This document shows, piece after piece, positions 6,567-12,573 of a stretch of DNA of 15,661 bases (position 1 is the stretch's first letter; every line of letters begins with the position of its first letter). A program made the translations under genes and the position numbers. Below the pieces are notes generated by a model, which saw only the letters and a list, made by a program, of their open reading frames with translations, did no database searches and was not told the DNA's origin. The DNA comes from Elusimicrobiota bacterium (GTDB taxonomy: Bacteria; CG03; SLGR01), in the NCBI GenBank assembly GCA_012511615.1, contig JAAZFS010000069.1:1-15661 (forward strand), given 5' to 3'.

Positions 6567-6580
6567 ATTTCTTAAGAAAT
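6567..6580. repeat. 14-bp perfect palindrome before the methyltransferase gene
   Basis: ATTTCTTAAGAAAT reads the same on both strands and lies about 33 bases before the methyltransferase start, in the only gap of the ferredoxin-ATPase region. No terminator-like loop is possible. It could be an operator, but AT-rich palindromes of this size also occur by chance. Confidence 0.3.
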
Positions 6581-6612
6581 TTTATCTCCAACTCTATTGA
6601 AATTCTTGAAAA

Positions 6613-7230
6613 ATGATGGATGTATTTGAAAGCGATTATGAAAAATACGATTCATGGTATGACAGGAATAAGTTTGTCTTTGAGTCAGAGCTGAAGGCCT
6701 TAAGAAAATTTGAATTAAAAGGCAGGGGTCTTGAGATTGGAGTAGGAACGGGCAGGTTTTCCCAGGCGCTTGGTATCGGAGAAGGAATTGATACTTCTAA
6801 AAATATGCTGAAATTGGCCCAGGATCGTGGAGTTAAGGTGAAAAAAGCATATGCAGAATCCTTGCCCTATGAAAATAACACTTTTGATTATGCGGCAAGC
6901 ATAACCAGTTTAAGTTTTTTGAAAAATCCCTTCCTAGTATTTAAGGAAGTTCATCGGGTTTTGAAAAGTCCGGGGCTCCTGCTTGTGGGAATAATCCGGA
7001 AAGACAGTCCCTGGGGAGATTATCATATGAAAAAAGAGACTGGTTTTTTTCAGGAGGCTCGTTTCTTCTATCCAGAGCAAGTGATAGATTTATTTGAGAA
7101 AACAGGTTTTACATATAAAGCGGCCTATCAGACGCTTTTTAAGGGTCCAAAAGATTCTGATACTAATGTAGAGATAGCGGTTGAGGGATACGATAAAGGA
7201 AGCTTTGTCGTACTTGGAGGAGAGAAATGA
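6613..7230 (+). CDS. Class I SAM-dependent methyltransferase
   Basis: This 205-residue protein has a Methyltransf_11-type fold. Motif I is EIGVGTGRF (residues 41-49), and D60 in GIDTSKNML is at the place of the acidic ribose-binding residue. NTFDYAASITSLSFL (89-103) and EVHRVLKSPGLLLVG (112-126) are later motifs. The substrate is unknown. There is no recognisable ribosome-binding site; ATG at 6613 is directly followed by another ATG at 6616, and either may be used. The stop overlaps the next start as ATGA, so it is translationally coupled to the second ferredoxin-ATPase. A methyltransferase placed between two cluster ATPases suggests work in the same pathway, but not which molecule is methylated. 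Confidence 0.8.
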   Translation: MMDVFESDYEKYDSWYDRNKFVFESELKALRKFELKGRGLEIGVGTGRFSQALGIGEGIDTSKNMLKLAQDRGVKVKKAYAESLPYENNTFDYAASITSLSFLKNPFLVFKEVHRVLKSPGLLLVGIIRKDSPWGDYHMKKETGFFQEARFFYPEQVIDLFEKTGFTYKAAYQTLFKGPKDSDTNVEIAVEGYDKGSFVVLGGEK

Positions 7231-8111
7231 AAGAGGTCTTAGTAATAAGCGGCAAGGGTGGTACTGGCAAGACGTCAATTACTGCTGCGGTCGCCGAATT
7301 GTTTGATAATATACTTCTTGCAGATTGCGATGTAGATGCTCCAGATTTGCATATGCTTCTAAAACCAAGAATAATAGAGACAGATATATTTATGGGTGGG
7401 AAGTTTCCTATCATTGATAGAGATCTTTGTATAAAGTGTGGTACCTGCAGAGAAGTATGTGGTTTTGGGGCTATTAGTGAAGATATAGTGGTAGATCCCC
7501 TGGCCTGTGAAGGATGTGCAGTATGCTCATGGAACTGTCCTCAGGAAGCCATTACCATGATACAGAAAGAGGCAGGGCGTAGATACTATTCAGAAGTAGG
7601 GCCTGGACATATGGTTCATGCTCTTCTTAAACCCGGCGAGGAAAACTCCGGAAAGTTAGTTGCCGAAGTAAAAAAGAAGGCTAATGCTATAGGTGAGGAA
7701 AAATCCTATAAGCTCCTTATCACAGATGGGCCTCCGGGAATAGGTTGTCCGGTTATCGCCTCTTTGAGTGGTGTGGATTTAGCTGTTGTAGTGACAGAGC
7801 CGACAAAGAGTGGTATACATGATATGGAAAGAGTCCTTGCCACAGCCAAGCATTTTAAAACACCGGTCAAGGTGGTAATTAATAAGGCTGATTTAAATGA
7901 GGAAAATACCCAGGCCTTGAGGGAGGGTCTGGCGGAAAAAGACATAGAGGTAATGGCGGAGGTTCCCTACTCCAGGAAATTTACCGAAGCCTTGAGGGAG
8001 GCTAAAACAATAGTAGAATATGCCCCTGAGTCCGAGGAGTCGCGGGCTGTAAGAAAAATCGCAGAGGCGATTGGAGAGTTTGCTGGTATTGGGTTAAAGG
8101 AGAAAGGGTAA
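7227..8111 (+). CDS. MinD-superfamily P-loop ATPase with inserted 2x[4Fe-4S] ferredoxin domain (2)
   Basis: The 294-residue product is a diverged paralogue of the ATPase at 5717. The Walker A motif is SGKGGTGKTS (residues 8-17). The ferredoxin insert has C68, C71, C74, C78 and C94, C97, C100, C104, again two CX2CX2CX3C sets. The block LLITDGPPGIGCP (163-175) and TEPTKSG (190-196) match the partner gene. This copy has a longer segment after the ferredoxin insert (residues about 118-160). Paralogues of this type are usually found as adjacent pairs, so the two may form a heterodimer. Its start overlaps the methyltransferase stop (ATGA). The lipoprotein gene begins four bases after its stop, so transcription probably continues through. 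Confidence 0.9.
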   Translation: MKEVLVISGKGGTGKTSITAAVAELFDNILLADCDVDAPDLHMLLKPRIIETDIFMGGKFPIIDRDLCIKCGTCREVCGFGAISEDIVVDPLACEGCAVCSWNCPQEAITMIQKEAGRRYYSEVGPGHMVHALLKPGEENSGKLVAEVKKKANAIGEEKSYKLLITDGPPGIGCPVIASLSGVDLAVVVTEPTKSGIHDMERVLATAKHFKTPVKVVINKADLNEENTQALREGLAEKDIEVMAEVPYSRKFTEALREAKTIVEYAPESEESRAVRKIAEAIGEFAGIGLKEKG

Positions 8112-8115
8112 ACTT

Positions 8116-8736
8116 ATGAAGAAGTTTTTTAGAAGAGGCCTTGAAGGCCTAGTATTAGGGACACTGATTTTTGTATCCGGATGTGTAAAAACTACACCAG
8201 CGGTTGTCGAAGAATTAGTAGATGTCCAAGACGTACAAGTAGTTGAAGTACAAAATGTGGGCTTTGATGTAGACGATACACTGCTTTTTTCAACTCCAGC
8301 ATTCATGAAAGGATTTGAGAGCGATACCCGTCCTTTTTCCAAGGAGTTCTGGGAAGTAGTAAATGTTTCTGACCCAGGAAATAGTATTGTTAAAAAATCA
8401 GTTGAAAAAATCCTTATAGACCATCAGGAAGCAGGAGATGTTATATATATTATCACTGCCAGAAAGCCCTACAATGGCCACGTTATGAAAGAATATCTTA
8501 GCGAAGAATTCTCAGTCCCGATAGAGAACATCTACTTTGCTCCAGACGGTAAAACAGAATTGATGATTGACCTAGAAATGGATATTTTTTACGGAGACGC
8601 TGACACAGATATAACCGACGCCTATGACGCAGGAGCCATCGCCTATAGGATAGAGAGATCCACTGAGTCATCCTATACTGAAAAATATAATCCTGGTAAA
8701 TATGGAGAGCCGATTATAGAAAACTCTGAATGGTAA
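8116..8736 (+). CDS. aphA: Class B acid phosphatase-like (AphA-type) HAD lipoprotein
   Basis: This 206-residue exported protein is predicted to remove phosphate from organic phosphomonoesters outside the cytoplasm. Residues 1-23 form a signal peptide with a lipobox ending VSGC (C23), so it should be lipid-anchored. HAD motif I is FDVDDTLLFSTP (residues 50-61), motif II is IITAR with T114, and motif IV is YGDADTDIT (159-167). The C-terminal block ERSTESSYT...YGEPIIENSEW closely parallels the end of E. coli AphA. It is therefore a class B phosphatase rather than a generic HAD protein. GGAG lies upstream of the start. It follows the second ferredoxin-ATPase by four bases, an odd place for an exported phosphatase. 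Its role in the cluster is unknown. Confidence 0.8.
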   Translation: MKKFFRRGLEGLVLGTLIFVSGCVKTTPAVVEELVDVQDVQVVEVQNVGFDVDDTLLFSTPAFMKGFESDTRPFSKEFWEVVNVSDPGNSIVKKSVEKILIDHQEAGDVIYIITARKPYNGHVMKEYLSEEFSVPIENIYFAPDGKTELMIDLEMDIFYGDADTDITDAYDAGAIAYRIERSTESSYTEKYNPGKYGEPIIENSEW

Positions 8737-8780
8737 AGGGAAAATAAACACCCTAGCGAATTAGAAAGAGAAGGGCGAGA

Positions 8781-9620
8781 ATGGTAAATAATCCTGGCAA
8801 GTTAGATAAAGAACTTGCAGAAAGCGATAAGCGGATAGAAGAGAGGATGAAGAAAGTTGGACAAAAGTATGTCGTCCTCTCAAACAAGGGCGGTGTAGGC
8901 AAGACTACCTTAAGTGTACAGCTTGCCACGGTTCTCGCTGAGAGCGGGGCTTCTGTAGGCCTACTTGATGCGGATATTCATGGGCCCTCCACGGTAAAGG
9001 CATTGGGCTTGGAGACTGAACGCCTGAAGGACGGGGGTAATGACTCTATCCTTCCTGTTGAAAAAGGAAACCTGAAACTTATGTCAGTCGGCTCCATGCT
9101 ACCTGGAAAAGATGCCCCGCTTCTATGGAGGGGCCCCATGAAATCCAACCTTATCAGGCAGTTTATCTCCAATGTAGAGTGGGGTGAGTTAGATTATCTT
9201 ATTGTCGATTCATCTCCTGGCACTGGCGATGAGCCTATGAGTGTTTTTCAGATGATACCCGATATTTCTGGGGCTGTAATAGTAACTACGCCTCAGGATA
9301 TGGCTCTCTTGGATTCAAGAAAGTGCGTGTCTTTTCTAAGGACAATGGAGATACCCATCAGTGGAATAATAGAAAACATGAGTGGATTGACCTGTCCTTC
9401 TTGCGGCCATGAAATTCAAGTATTTGGCAAGGGTGGTGGTGAGAAAGCAGCAGAAGAACTGGGCGTTCCATTTCTTGGAAGGCTACAAATGGATCCACTT
9501 ATTATGGATTCTATGGACCAGGGAATAAATTGTATTAAGGCCCATCCGGATTCAGAGTTTGTCCGCTCATTAAGGGAGATAGTAGAGAAAATAATAGGTA
9601 AAAAACTTGAAAAGAAATAA
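8781..9620 (+). CDS. mrp: Mrp/NBP35-family iron-sulfur carrier ATPase
   Basis: This 279-residue cytoplasmic ATPase is of the Mrp/ApbC/NBP35 type, whose members carry and transfer a bridging [4Fe-4S] cluster. The nucleotide loop is SNKGGVGKTT (residues 34-43), with Asn where most members have Gly, and the signature Lys kept. DADIHGPS (63-70) and VDSSPGTGDE (142-151) fit the family. The latter has SS where TP/PP is usual. TCPSCG (204-209) supplies C205 and C208, the CxxC that binds the shared cluster between two subunits. A short N-terminal helical extension (about 30 residues) precedes the domain. It lies 44 bases after the phosphatase gene and overlaps the DsrE-like gene by 14 bases. Confidence 0.9.
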   Translation: MVNNPGKLDKELAESDKRIEERMKKVGQKYVVLSNKGGVGKTTLSVQLATVLAESGASVGLLDADIHGPSTVKALGLETERLKDGGNDSILPVEKGNLKLMSVGSMLPGKDAPLLWRGPMKSNLIRQFISNVEWGELDYLIVDSSPGTGDEPMSVFQMIPDISGAVIVTTPQDMALLDSRKCVSFLRTMEIPISGIIENMSGLTCPSCGHEIQVFGKGGGEKAAEELGVPFLGRLQMDPLIMDSMDQGINCIKAHPDSEFVRSLREIVEKIIGKKLEKK

Positions 9621-9972
9621 AAAAATCTTATTGATTTTCAATTCAAATCCGTATGATGGTACTGATGTTACCTGGAATGGTCTCCGTCTGGCAGGCCAGC
9701 TATTAGAAGAGCAAGCCCAGGTGAAAATATTTCTGATGAACGATTCGGTTGATTTGGCCCGGGCTTCAATAAAGCCTCCAGAAGGATATTTTGATCTGGG
9801 GGAAATCCTGAAAGAACTTATTGATAAAGGGGTGGAGGTGGGTGGCTGCGGGTCATGCGTGGCCAGATGCGGTATCAATAAGAATGAAGGATATTTTTCC
9901 GGCGTGACTCAACTGAAAATGTCGGATCTTGCTAACTGGACCTTGTCGTCAGATTTGGTGCTTAATTTATAG
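9607..9972 (+). CDS. DsrE-like small protein
   Basis: The 121-residue product has a DsrE/F-type alpha/beta fold. It begins with the strand KKILLIFNSNPYDGTDVTWNGLRLA, where the NGLRLA helix is typical. Further blocks are VKIFLMNDSVDLA (39-51) and the cysteine-rich turn GGCGSCVARCGI (C81, C84, C88). DsrE-family proteins often carry sulfur or take part in sulfur relay; here C81/C84/C88 are the likely thiols. The start must be TTG at 9607, within the mrp gene, because the only later ATG would remove the first two strands. The 14-base overlap suggests coupled translation with mrp. It is the last gene of the long block; no clear terminator follows in the 70 bases before the next promoter. Confidence 0.8.
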   Translation: MKRNKKILLIFNSNPYDGTDVTWNGLRLAGQLLEEQAQVKIFLMNDSVDLARASIKPPEGYFDLGEILKELIDKGVEVGGCGSCVARCGINKNEGYFSGVTQLKMSDLANWTLSSDLVLNL

Positions 9973-10031
9973 GTTTTCTCCGGTAGTTTTACTTTCCAAT
10001 TGCTAGCCTAAGGCAACTCTATCAAACTGTG

Positions 10032-10043
10032 CTAAGCGCTTAG
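10032..10043. repeat. 12-bp palindrome directly upstream of the second Fur-type promoter
   Basis: CTAAGCGCTTAG is fully palindromic and ends three bases before the -35 TTGACA at 10047. The otherwise near-identical promoter at 1514 lacks it, so it may be an extra control site for the feo transcript. It could also be chance; the sequence contains no stem-loop-plus-T-run terminator. Confidence 0.4.
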
Positions 10044-10046
10044 GGC

Positions 10047-10078
10047 TTGACAAGACTAATGAGAAAGATTATCATTAG
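10047..10078 (+). promoter_or_regulatory. Promoter with Fur-like box driving the feo transcript
   Basis: TTGACA (10047-10052), a 17-bp spacer and TATCAT (10070-10075) form a near-consensus promoter. CTAATGA (10056-10062) and TCATTAG (10072-10078) are inverted-repeat arms 9 bases apart, and the right half-site ATTATCA is exact. The block 10044-10085 equals 1511-1552 at 40 of 42 positions. It lies about 180 bases before the DUF5320-like gene and leads into feoA and feoB, the classic Fur-repressed ferrous-iron transporter. The leader between is long and structured. Iron-dependent repression by the Fur encoded at 1565 is the natural inference. Confidence 0.85.
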
Positions 10079-10132
10079 CAATAAGTAGAAACAGATTAGG
10101 TGGCATTAAAGAAAAAAACACCGCAAAATTTT

Positions 10133-10158
10133 CTATGAGTATTAGTGAAATACTATAG
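10133..10158 (+). promoter_or_regulatory. Leader hairpin in the feo transcript
   Basis: CTAT-G-AGTATT pairs with AATACT-ATAG around the five-base loop AGTGA: ten pairs with one bulged G. It lies about 55-80 bases after the expected transcription start. It is directly followed by two more CTATAG copies (about 10162-10177) that can pair with the left arm instead, so alternative folds are possible. No T-run follows, so it is not a terminator. It also contains a seven-codon ORF (ATG 10135 to TAG 10158) without a ribosome-binding site. Confidence 0.5.
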
Positions 10159-10207
10159 ACGCTATAGAAACTATAGAAAAATTCGGCAGAGTTAAGTTCC
10201 ACCGAAC

Positions 10208-10247
10208 TTTAGCGAAATATAGTGAAATATAGTGAATTCAGTGAAAG
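10208..10247. repeat. Four phased 10-bp direct repeats (consensus TATAGTGAAA) in the feo leader
   Basis: The units TTTAGCGAAA, TATAGTGAAA, TATAGTGAAT and TCAGTGAAAG follow each other without gaps, each ten bases, close to one helical turn. They end about 8 bases before the AGGAGG ribosome-binding site of the DUF5320-like gene. A related TTAGTGAAAT occurs in the hairpin at 10142-10151. Such phasing could bind a multimeric protein on DNA, or mark an RNA site near the ribosome-binding site. Simple repeat expansion is equally possible. Confidence 0.6.
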
Positions 10248-10265
10248 TAAAAAAGGAGGATAGAG

Positions 10266-10448
10266 ATGCCAGCAGGGGACGGAACAGGACCTAGAGGGGA
10301 TGGCCCTCGTACTGGACGGGGATTGGGTGGCTGTGGTAGGGGAGAGGGAAAAGAGGCAGTCGACCGCCAAGCAGATAGGGAGAGACGAGGAAAAAGAGGA
10401 CCCGGCAGAGGTGGTCAGGGTAGAGGTGGAGGCAAAAATAATAGATAA
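10266..10448 (+). CDS. DUF5320-like glycine/arginine-rich miniprotein
   Basis: This 60-residue protein is a short relative of the protein at 2080. Both begin MP-x-GD, then GTGP/GPMG, GP-x-TGRG and a Gly-Cys/Tyr-Cys. Here the N-terminal block is MPAGDGTGPRGDGPRTGRG with C23, followed by a basic stretch (residues 24-60) rich in Arg, Gly and Lys. The coiled coil of the longer copy is missing. The predicted charge is strongly positive. A strong ribosome-binding site AGGAGG precedes the ATG by about 6-7 bases. It is the first gene after the Fur-type promoter and is followed by feoA after a weak hairpin. Function is unknown; binding of an anionic mineral, nucleic acid or protein partner is possible. 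Confidence 0.7.
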   Translation: MPAGDGTGPRGDGPRTGRGLGGCGRGEGKEAVDRQADRERRGKRGPGRGGQGRGGGKNNR

Positions 10449-10463
10449 AGACTAAGAGTATTC

Positions 10464-10495
10464 GCTAAATATTTTTAGCATTTTTAAGTTTTTTT
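10464..10495 (+). terminator. Weak hairpin with T-runs between the DUF5320-like gene and feoA
   Basis: GCTAAA (10464-10469) pairs with TTTAGC (10474-10479) over a four-base loop. It is followed by ATTTTT AAG TTTTTTT. The stem is short and AT-rich, so termination is probably partial. It would make the small upstream gene more abundant than feoA and feoB. Confidence 0.5.
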
Positions 10496-10505
10496 GTGAA
10501 AGATC

Positions 10506-10742
10506 ATGAGTAAATTAATTAAAGTTAGCGAAATGAAAAGTGGAATATCCGGCCGCGTCGTGAAGGTAGCCGGCGGTATGGGGCTTCAGAAAAAACTGGA
10601 GAATTTGGGACTTCGCCCGGGAACAAGGCTAAAAAAAGTTAGTCAGCAAATAATGAGGGGACCAGTTATGGTTCGCGTAGGCCAGACTCAGATAGCTATG
10701 GGATGTGGCATGGCCGACAAGGTATTTGTTGAGATAGATTAA
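10506..10742 (+). CDS. feoA: FeoA ferrous-iron transport accessory protein
   Basis: This 78-residue cytoplasmic protein has an SH3-like fold and works with FeoB in Fe(II) uptake. Typical features are a start with a short strand and SEMKSG, the GLQKKLENLGLRPGTRLKKVSQ block (residues 26-47), and GPVMVRVGQTQIAMGCGMADKVFV (51-74). In the last block the QIAMG-like segment is the usual FeoA 'R/Q-IAL' strand. Length is normal. The ribosome-binding site is poor (AAAG only), and a weak hairpin precedes it, so expression may depend on read-through from the first gene of the unit. FeoB begins one base after its stop. Confidence 0.92.
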   Translation: MSKLIKVSEMKSGISGRVVKVAGGMGLQKKLENLGLRPGTRLKKVSQQIMRGPVMVRVGQTQIAMGCGMADKVFVEID

Positions 10743-10743
10743 A

Positions 10744-12474
10744 ATGAAAACCCTACCGAAAAAAATACTATTAATAGGTAACCCCAATGTAGGGAAAAGT
10801 GTTATATTTTCCAGGCTAACTGGAGCTAATGTAATAGTATCCAACTATCCGGGAACTACCGTGGAGTTTACCGAAGGCCTGATGCGCATTGATGGTGAGG
10901 ATATAAGAGTAATTGATATTCCTGGTATCTATGCCCTTGACCCGATCTCCGAAGCCGACAAGGTTGCAGTTAGAATGCTTGACGAGTCCAATCCAGAAGA
11001 TACCGTTATTATTAATGTAGTCGATGCGACTAACTTAGAAAGAAATTTAAACCTTACTCTTCAGCTTTTGAAGAGAAAAATCCCCATGTTGGTAGTCTTG
11101 AATCTATGGGATGAGTGTCAGCATTCTGGAATTGAGATAAATCCTGATATTATCAGTAAAATAATCGGAGTACCTTGTGTAACTACCTGCGGAATTTCTG
11201 GTGAAGGTATAAAAAATCTGGTAGATGAGCTCTCTTCTGCCAAAATATCCGACTTTAAATACAAGTCTGGCGAACGTTGGAATGAAATCGGAAAAATTAT
11301 TGAGAAAGCTCAGAAAATTTCCCGGCGCCGTCATCGCTTTACCGAAGTCTTGAGTGATTTAACAGTAAATCCTTTTACTGGTATTCCTTTTGCTCTAATT
11401 GTAGGTTTCATATCATTCTGGCTAATCCGGCTTATGGGAGAGGGACTGATTGAATATGTGGCTGAGCCACTTTTTGATAGACTTTGGCTTCCCGTTATGG
11501 AGAGACTGTCAGTTTTTCTGGGGGGGAGCGGTTTTATCCATAGTCTGGTAGTTGGTGATTTGATAGGTGGAGCCATAGATTTTGAACAGTCTTTTGGTCT
11601 TTTTACAACCGGTCTTTTTGTACCCTTGGGGGTGGTCCTTCCATATGTGTTTTCTTTTTATTTTATACTTTCTATCTTGGAAGATACGGGCTACTTGCCA
11701 AGACTGGCTGTCCTGGTGGATAATGGCATGCATAGGGTGGGCCTACATGGATTTGGCATAATACCTATGCTGGTAGGCTTTGGATGCAATGTCCCAGGGG
11801 CCCTATCAACAAGAATAATGGAAACCCGGCGTGAGAGGTTTATTGCCATGACACTTATGGCGATAGGAATTCCTTGTACGGCACAGATTGCCGTGGTTGC
11901 GGGTTTACTTGGGGAATACGGGGCTGGGGGGCTCTTCCCGGTCTTTCTAACTCTCTTTATTGTCTGGGTAAGTCTGGGCGTAATTATGAATAAACTTATC
12001 AAGGGTACTGCTCCGGAACTCTTTCTTGAGATTCCTCCCTACCGCTTGCCTTATTTCAAGGGACTTCTAAAAAAAGTCTGGATGAGAATTGTATGGTTTT
12101 TAAAAGAGGCTATCCCCTGGGTTTTATTTGGAGTTCTTCTAATAAACCTTATGTTTACTTTTGGAATAATAGACTTTATAGGCAGGATCTTCCAGCCGAT
12201 TATCTCAGGTTTACTGGGACTTCCTGAAGCTGCCACTGGCGCACTTCTGGTAGGTGTCTTGAGGAAAGATGTTGCGGTTGGAATGTTGGCTCCCCTGGCA
12301 ATGACTAAGAAAGAACTTATTATAGCCAGTGTCGTTTTGACAACTTATTTTCCCTGCGCCGCAACTTTCGCAGTCCTACTAAAAGAGTTTGGATTAAAAG
12401 ATATGCTTAAGGCTACTCTTATTATGATTACGGTAACTCTTATTGTAGGTACTAGTCTTAATCTTATACTCTGA
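10744..12474 (+). CDS. feoB: FeoB ferrous-iron transporter
   Basis: This 576-residue inner-membrane protein has an N-terminal G domain and a polytopic permease. G1 is GNPNVGKS (residues 12-19), the switch T38-T39 lies in SNYPGTTVE, G3 is DIPG (58-61), G4 is NLWD (120-123) and the G5-like TTCGISGEG spans 147-155. Hydrophobic segments run from about residue 215 to the end. They contain the conserved gate-type blocks GFGCNVPGALSTRIMETRRERF, GIPCTAQIAV and TYFPCAATFAVLLKEFG. The protein is shorter than E. coli FeoB, mainly because the G-to-membrane linker is compact and there is no FeoC-type tail. It starts one base after the feoA stop. The SNYPGTT variant replaces the common GNWPGVT; this is seen in other anaerobe FeoBs. 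Confidence 0.93.
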   Translation: MKTLPKKILLIGNPNVGKSVIFSRLTGANVIVSNYPGTTVEFTEGLMRIDGEDIRVIDIPGIYALDPISEADKVAVRMLDESNPEDTVIINVVDATNLERNLNLTLQLLKRKIPMLVVLNLWDECQHSGIEINPDIISKIIGVPCVTTCGISGEGIKNLVDELSSAKISDFKYKSGERWNEIGKIIEKAQKISRRRHRFTEVLSDLTVNPFTGIPFALIVGFISFWLIRLMGEGLIEYVAEPLFDRLWLPVMERLSVFLGGSGFIHSLVVGDLIGGAIDFEQSFGLFTTGLFVPLGVVLPYVFSFYFILSILEDTGYLPRLAVLVDNGMHRVGLHGFGIIPMLVGFGCNVPGALSTRIMETRRERFIAMTLMAIGIPCTAQIAVVAGLLGEYGAGGLFPVFLTLFIVWVSLGVIMNKLIKGTAPELFLEIPPYRLPYFKGLLKKVWMRIVWFLKEAIPWVLFGVLLINLMFTFGIIDFIGRIFQPIISGLLGLPEAATGALLVGVLRKDVAVGMLAPLAMTKKELIIASVVLTTYFPCAATFAVLLKEFGLKDMLKATLIMITVTLIVGTSLNLIL

Positions 12475-12573
12475 CAGTTTTTTACAGTAAATTACTAGAA
12501 ACTTTTCTCGTTTAGGGCTTGTAATCAAGGGATATTTATCTTAGAATCAAGTTAATACTCAATTAACAAATAA
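12475..12573. promoter_or_regulatory. Control region of the phoB-like gene with three 11-bp-spaced TTA repeats
   Basis: TTAGAA (12541), TTAATA (12552) and TTAACA (12563) begin exactly 11 bases apart, just before the start codon at 12574. The last two resemble the Bacillus PhoP box unit TT(A/T)A(C/T)A. OmpR/PhoB-type regulators bind such 11-bp direct repeats, so autoregulation is plausible. No ribosome-binding site is visible before the ATG. An 11-base palindrome AGTAAATTACT (12486-12496) lies just after feoB; there is no clear terminator. No strong -35/-10 pair was identified. Confidence 0.45.

Noticed and set aside
9980..10020. Terminator after the DsrE-like gene
   Set aside because: TTGC...GCAA near 10000-10016 gives only a four-base stem and no T-run.
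10135..10158. Leader peptide of seven codons in the feo leader
   Set aside because: No ribosome-binding site and no run of regulatory codons; it coincides with the hairpin by sequence symmetry.
10208..10247. CRISPR-like array
   Set aside because: Units are only 10 bases and adjacent, with no spacers and no cas genes.
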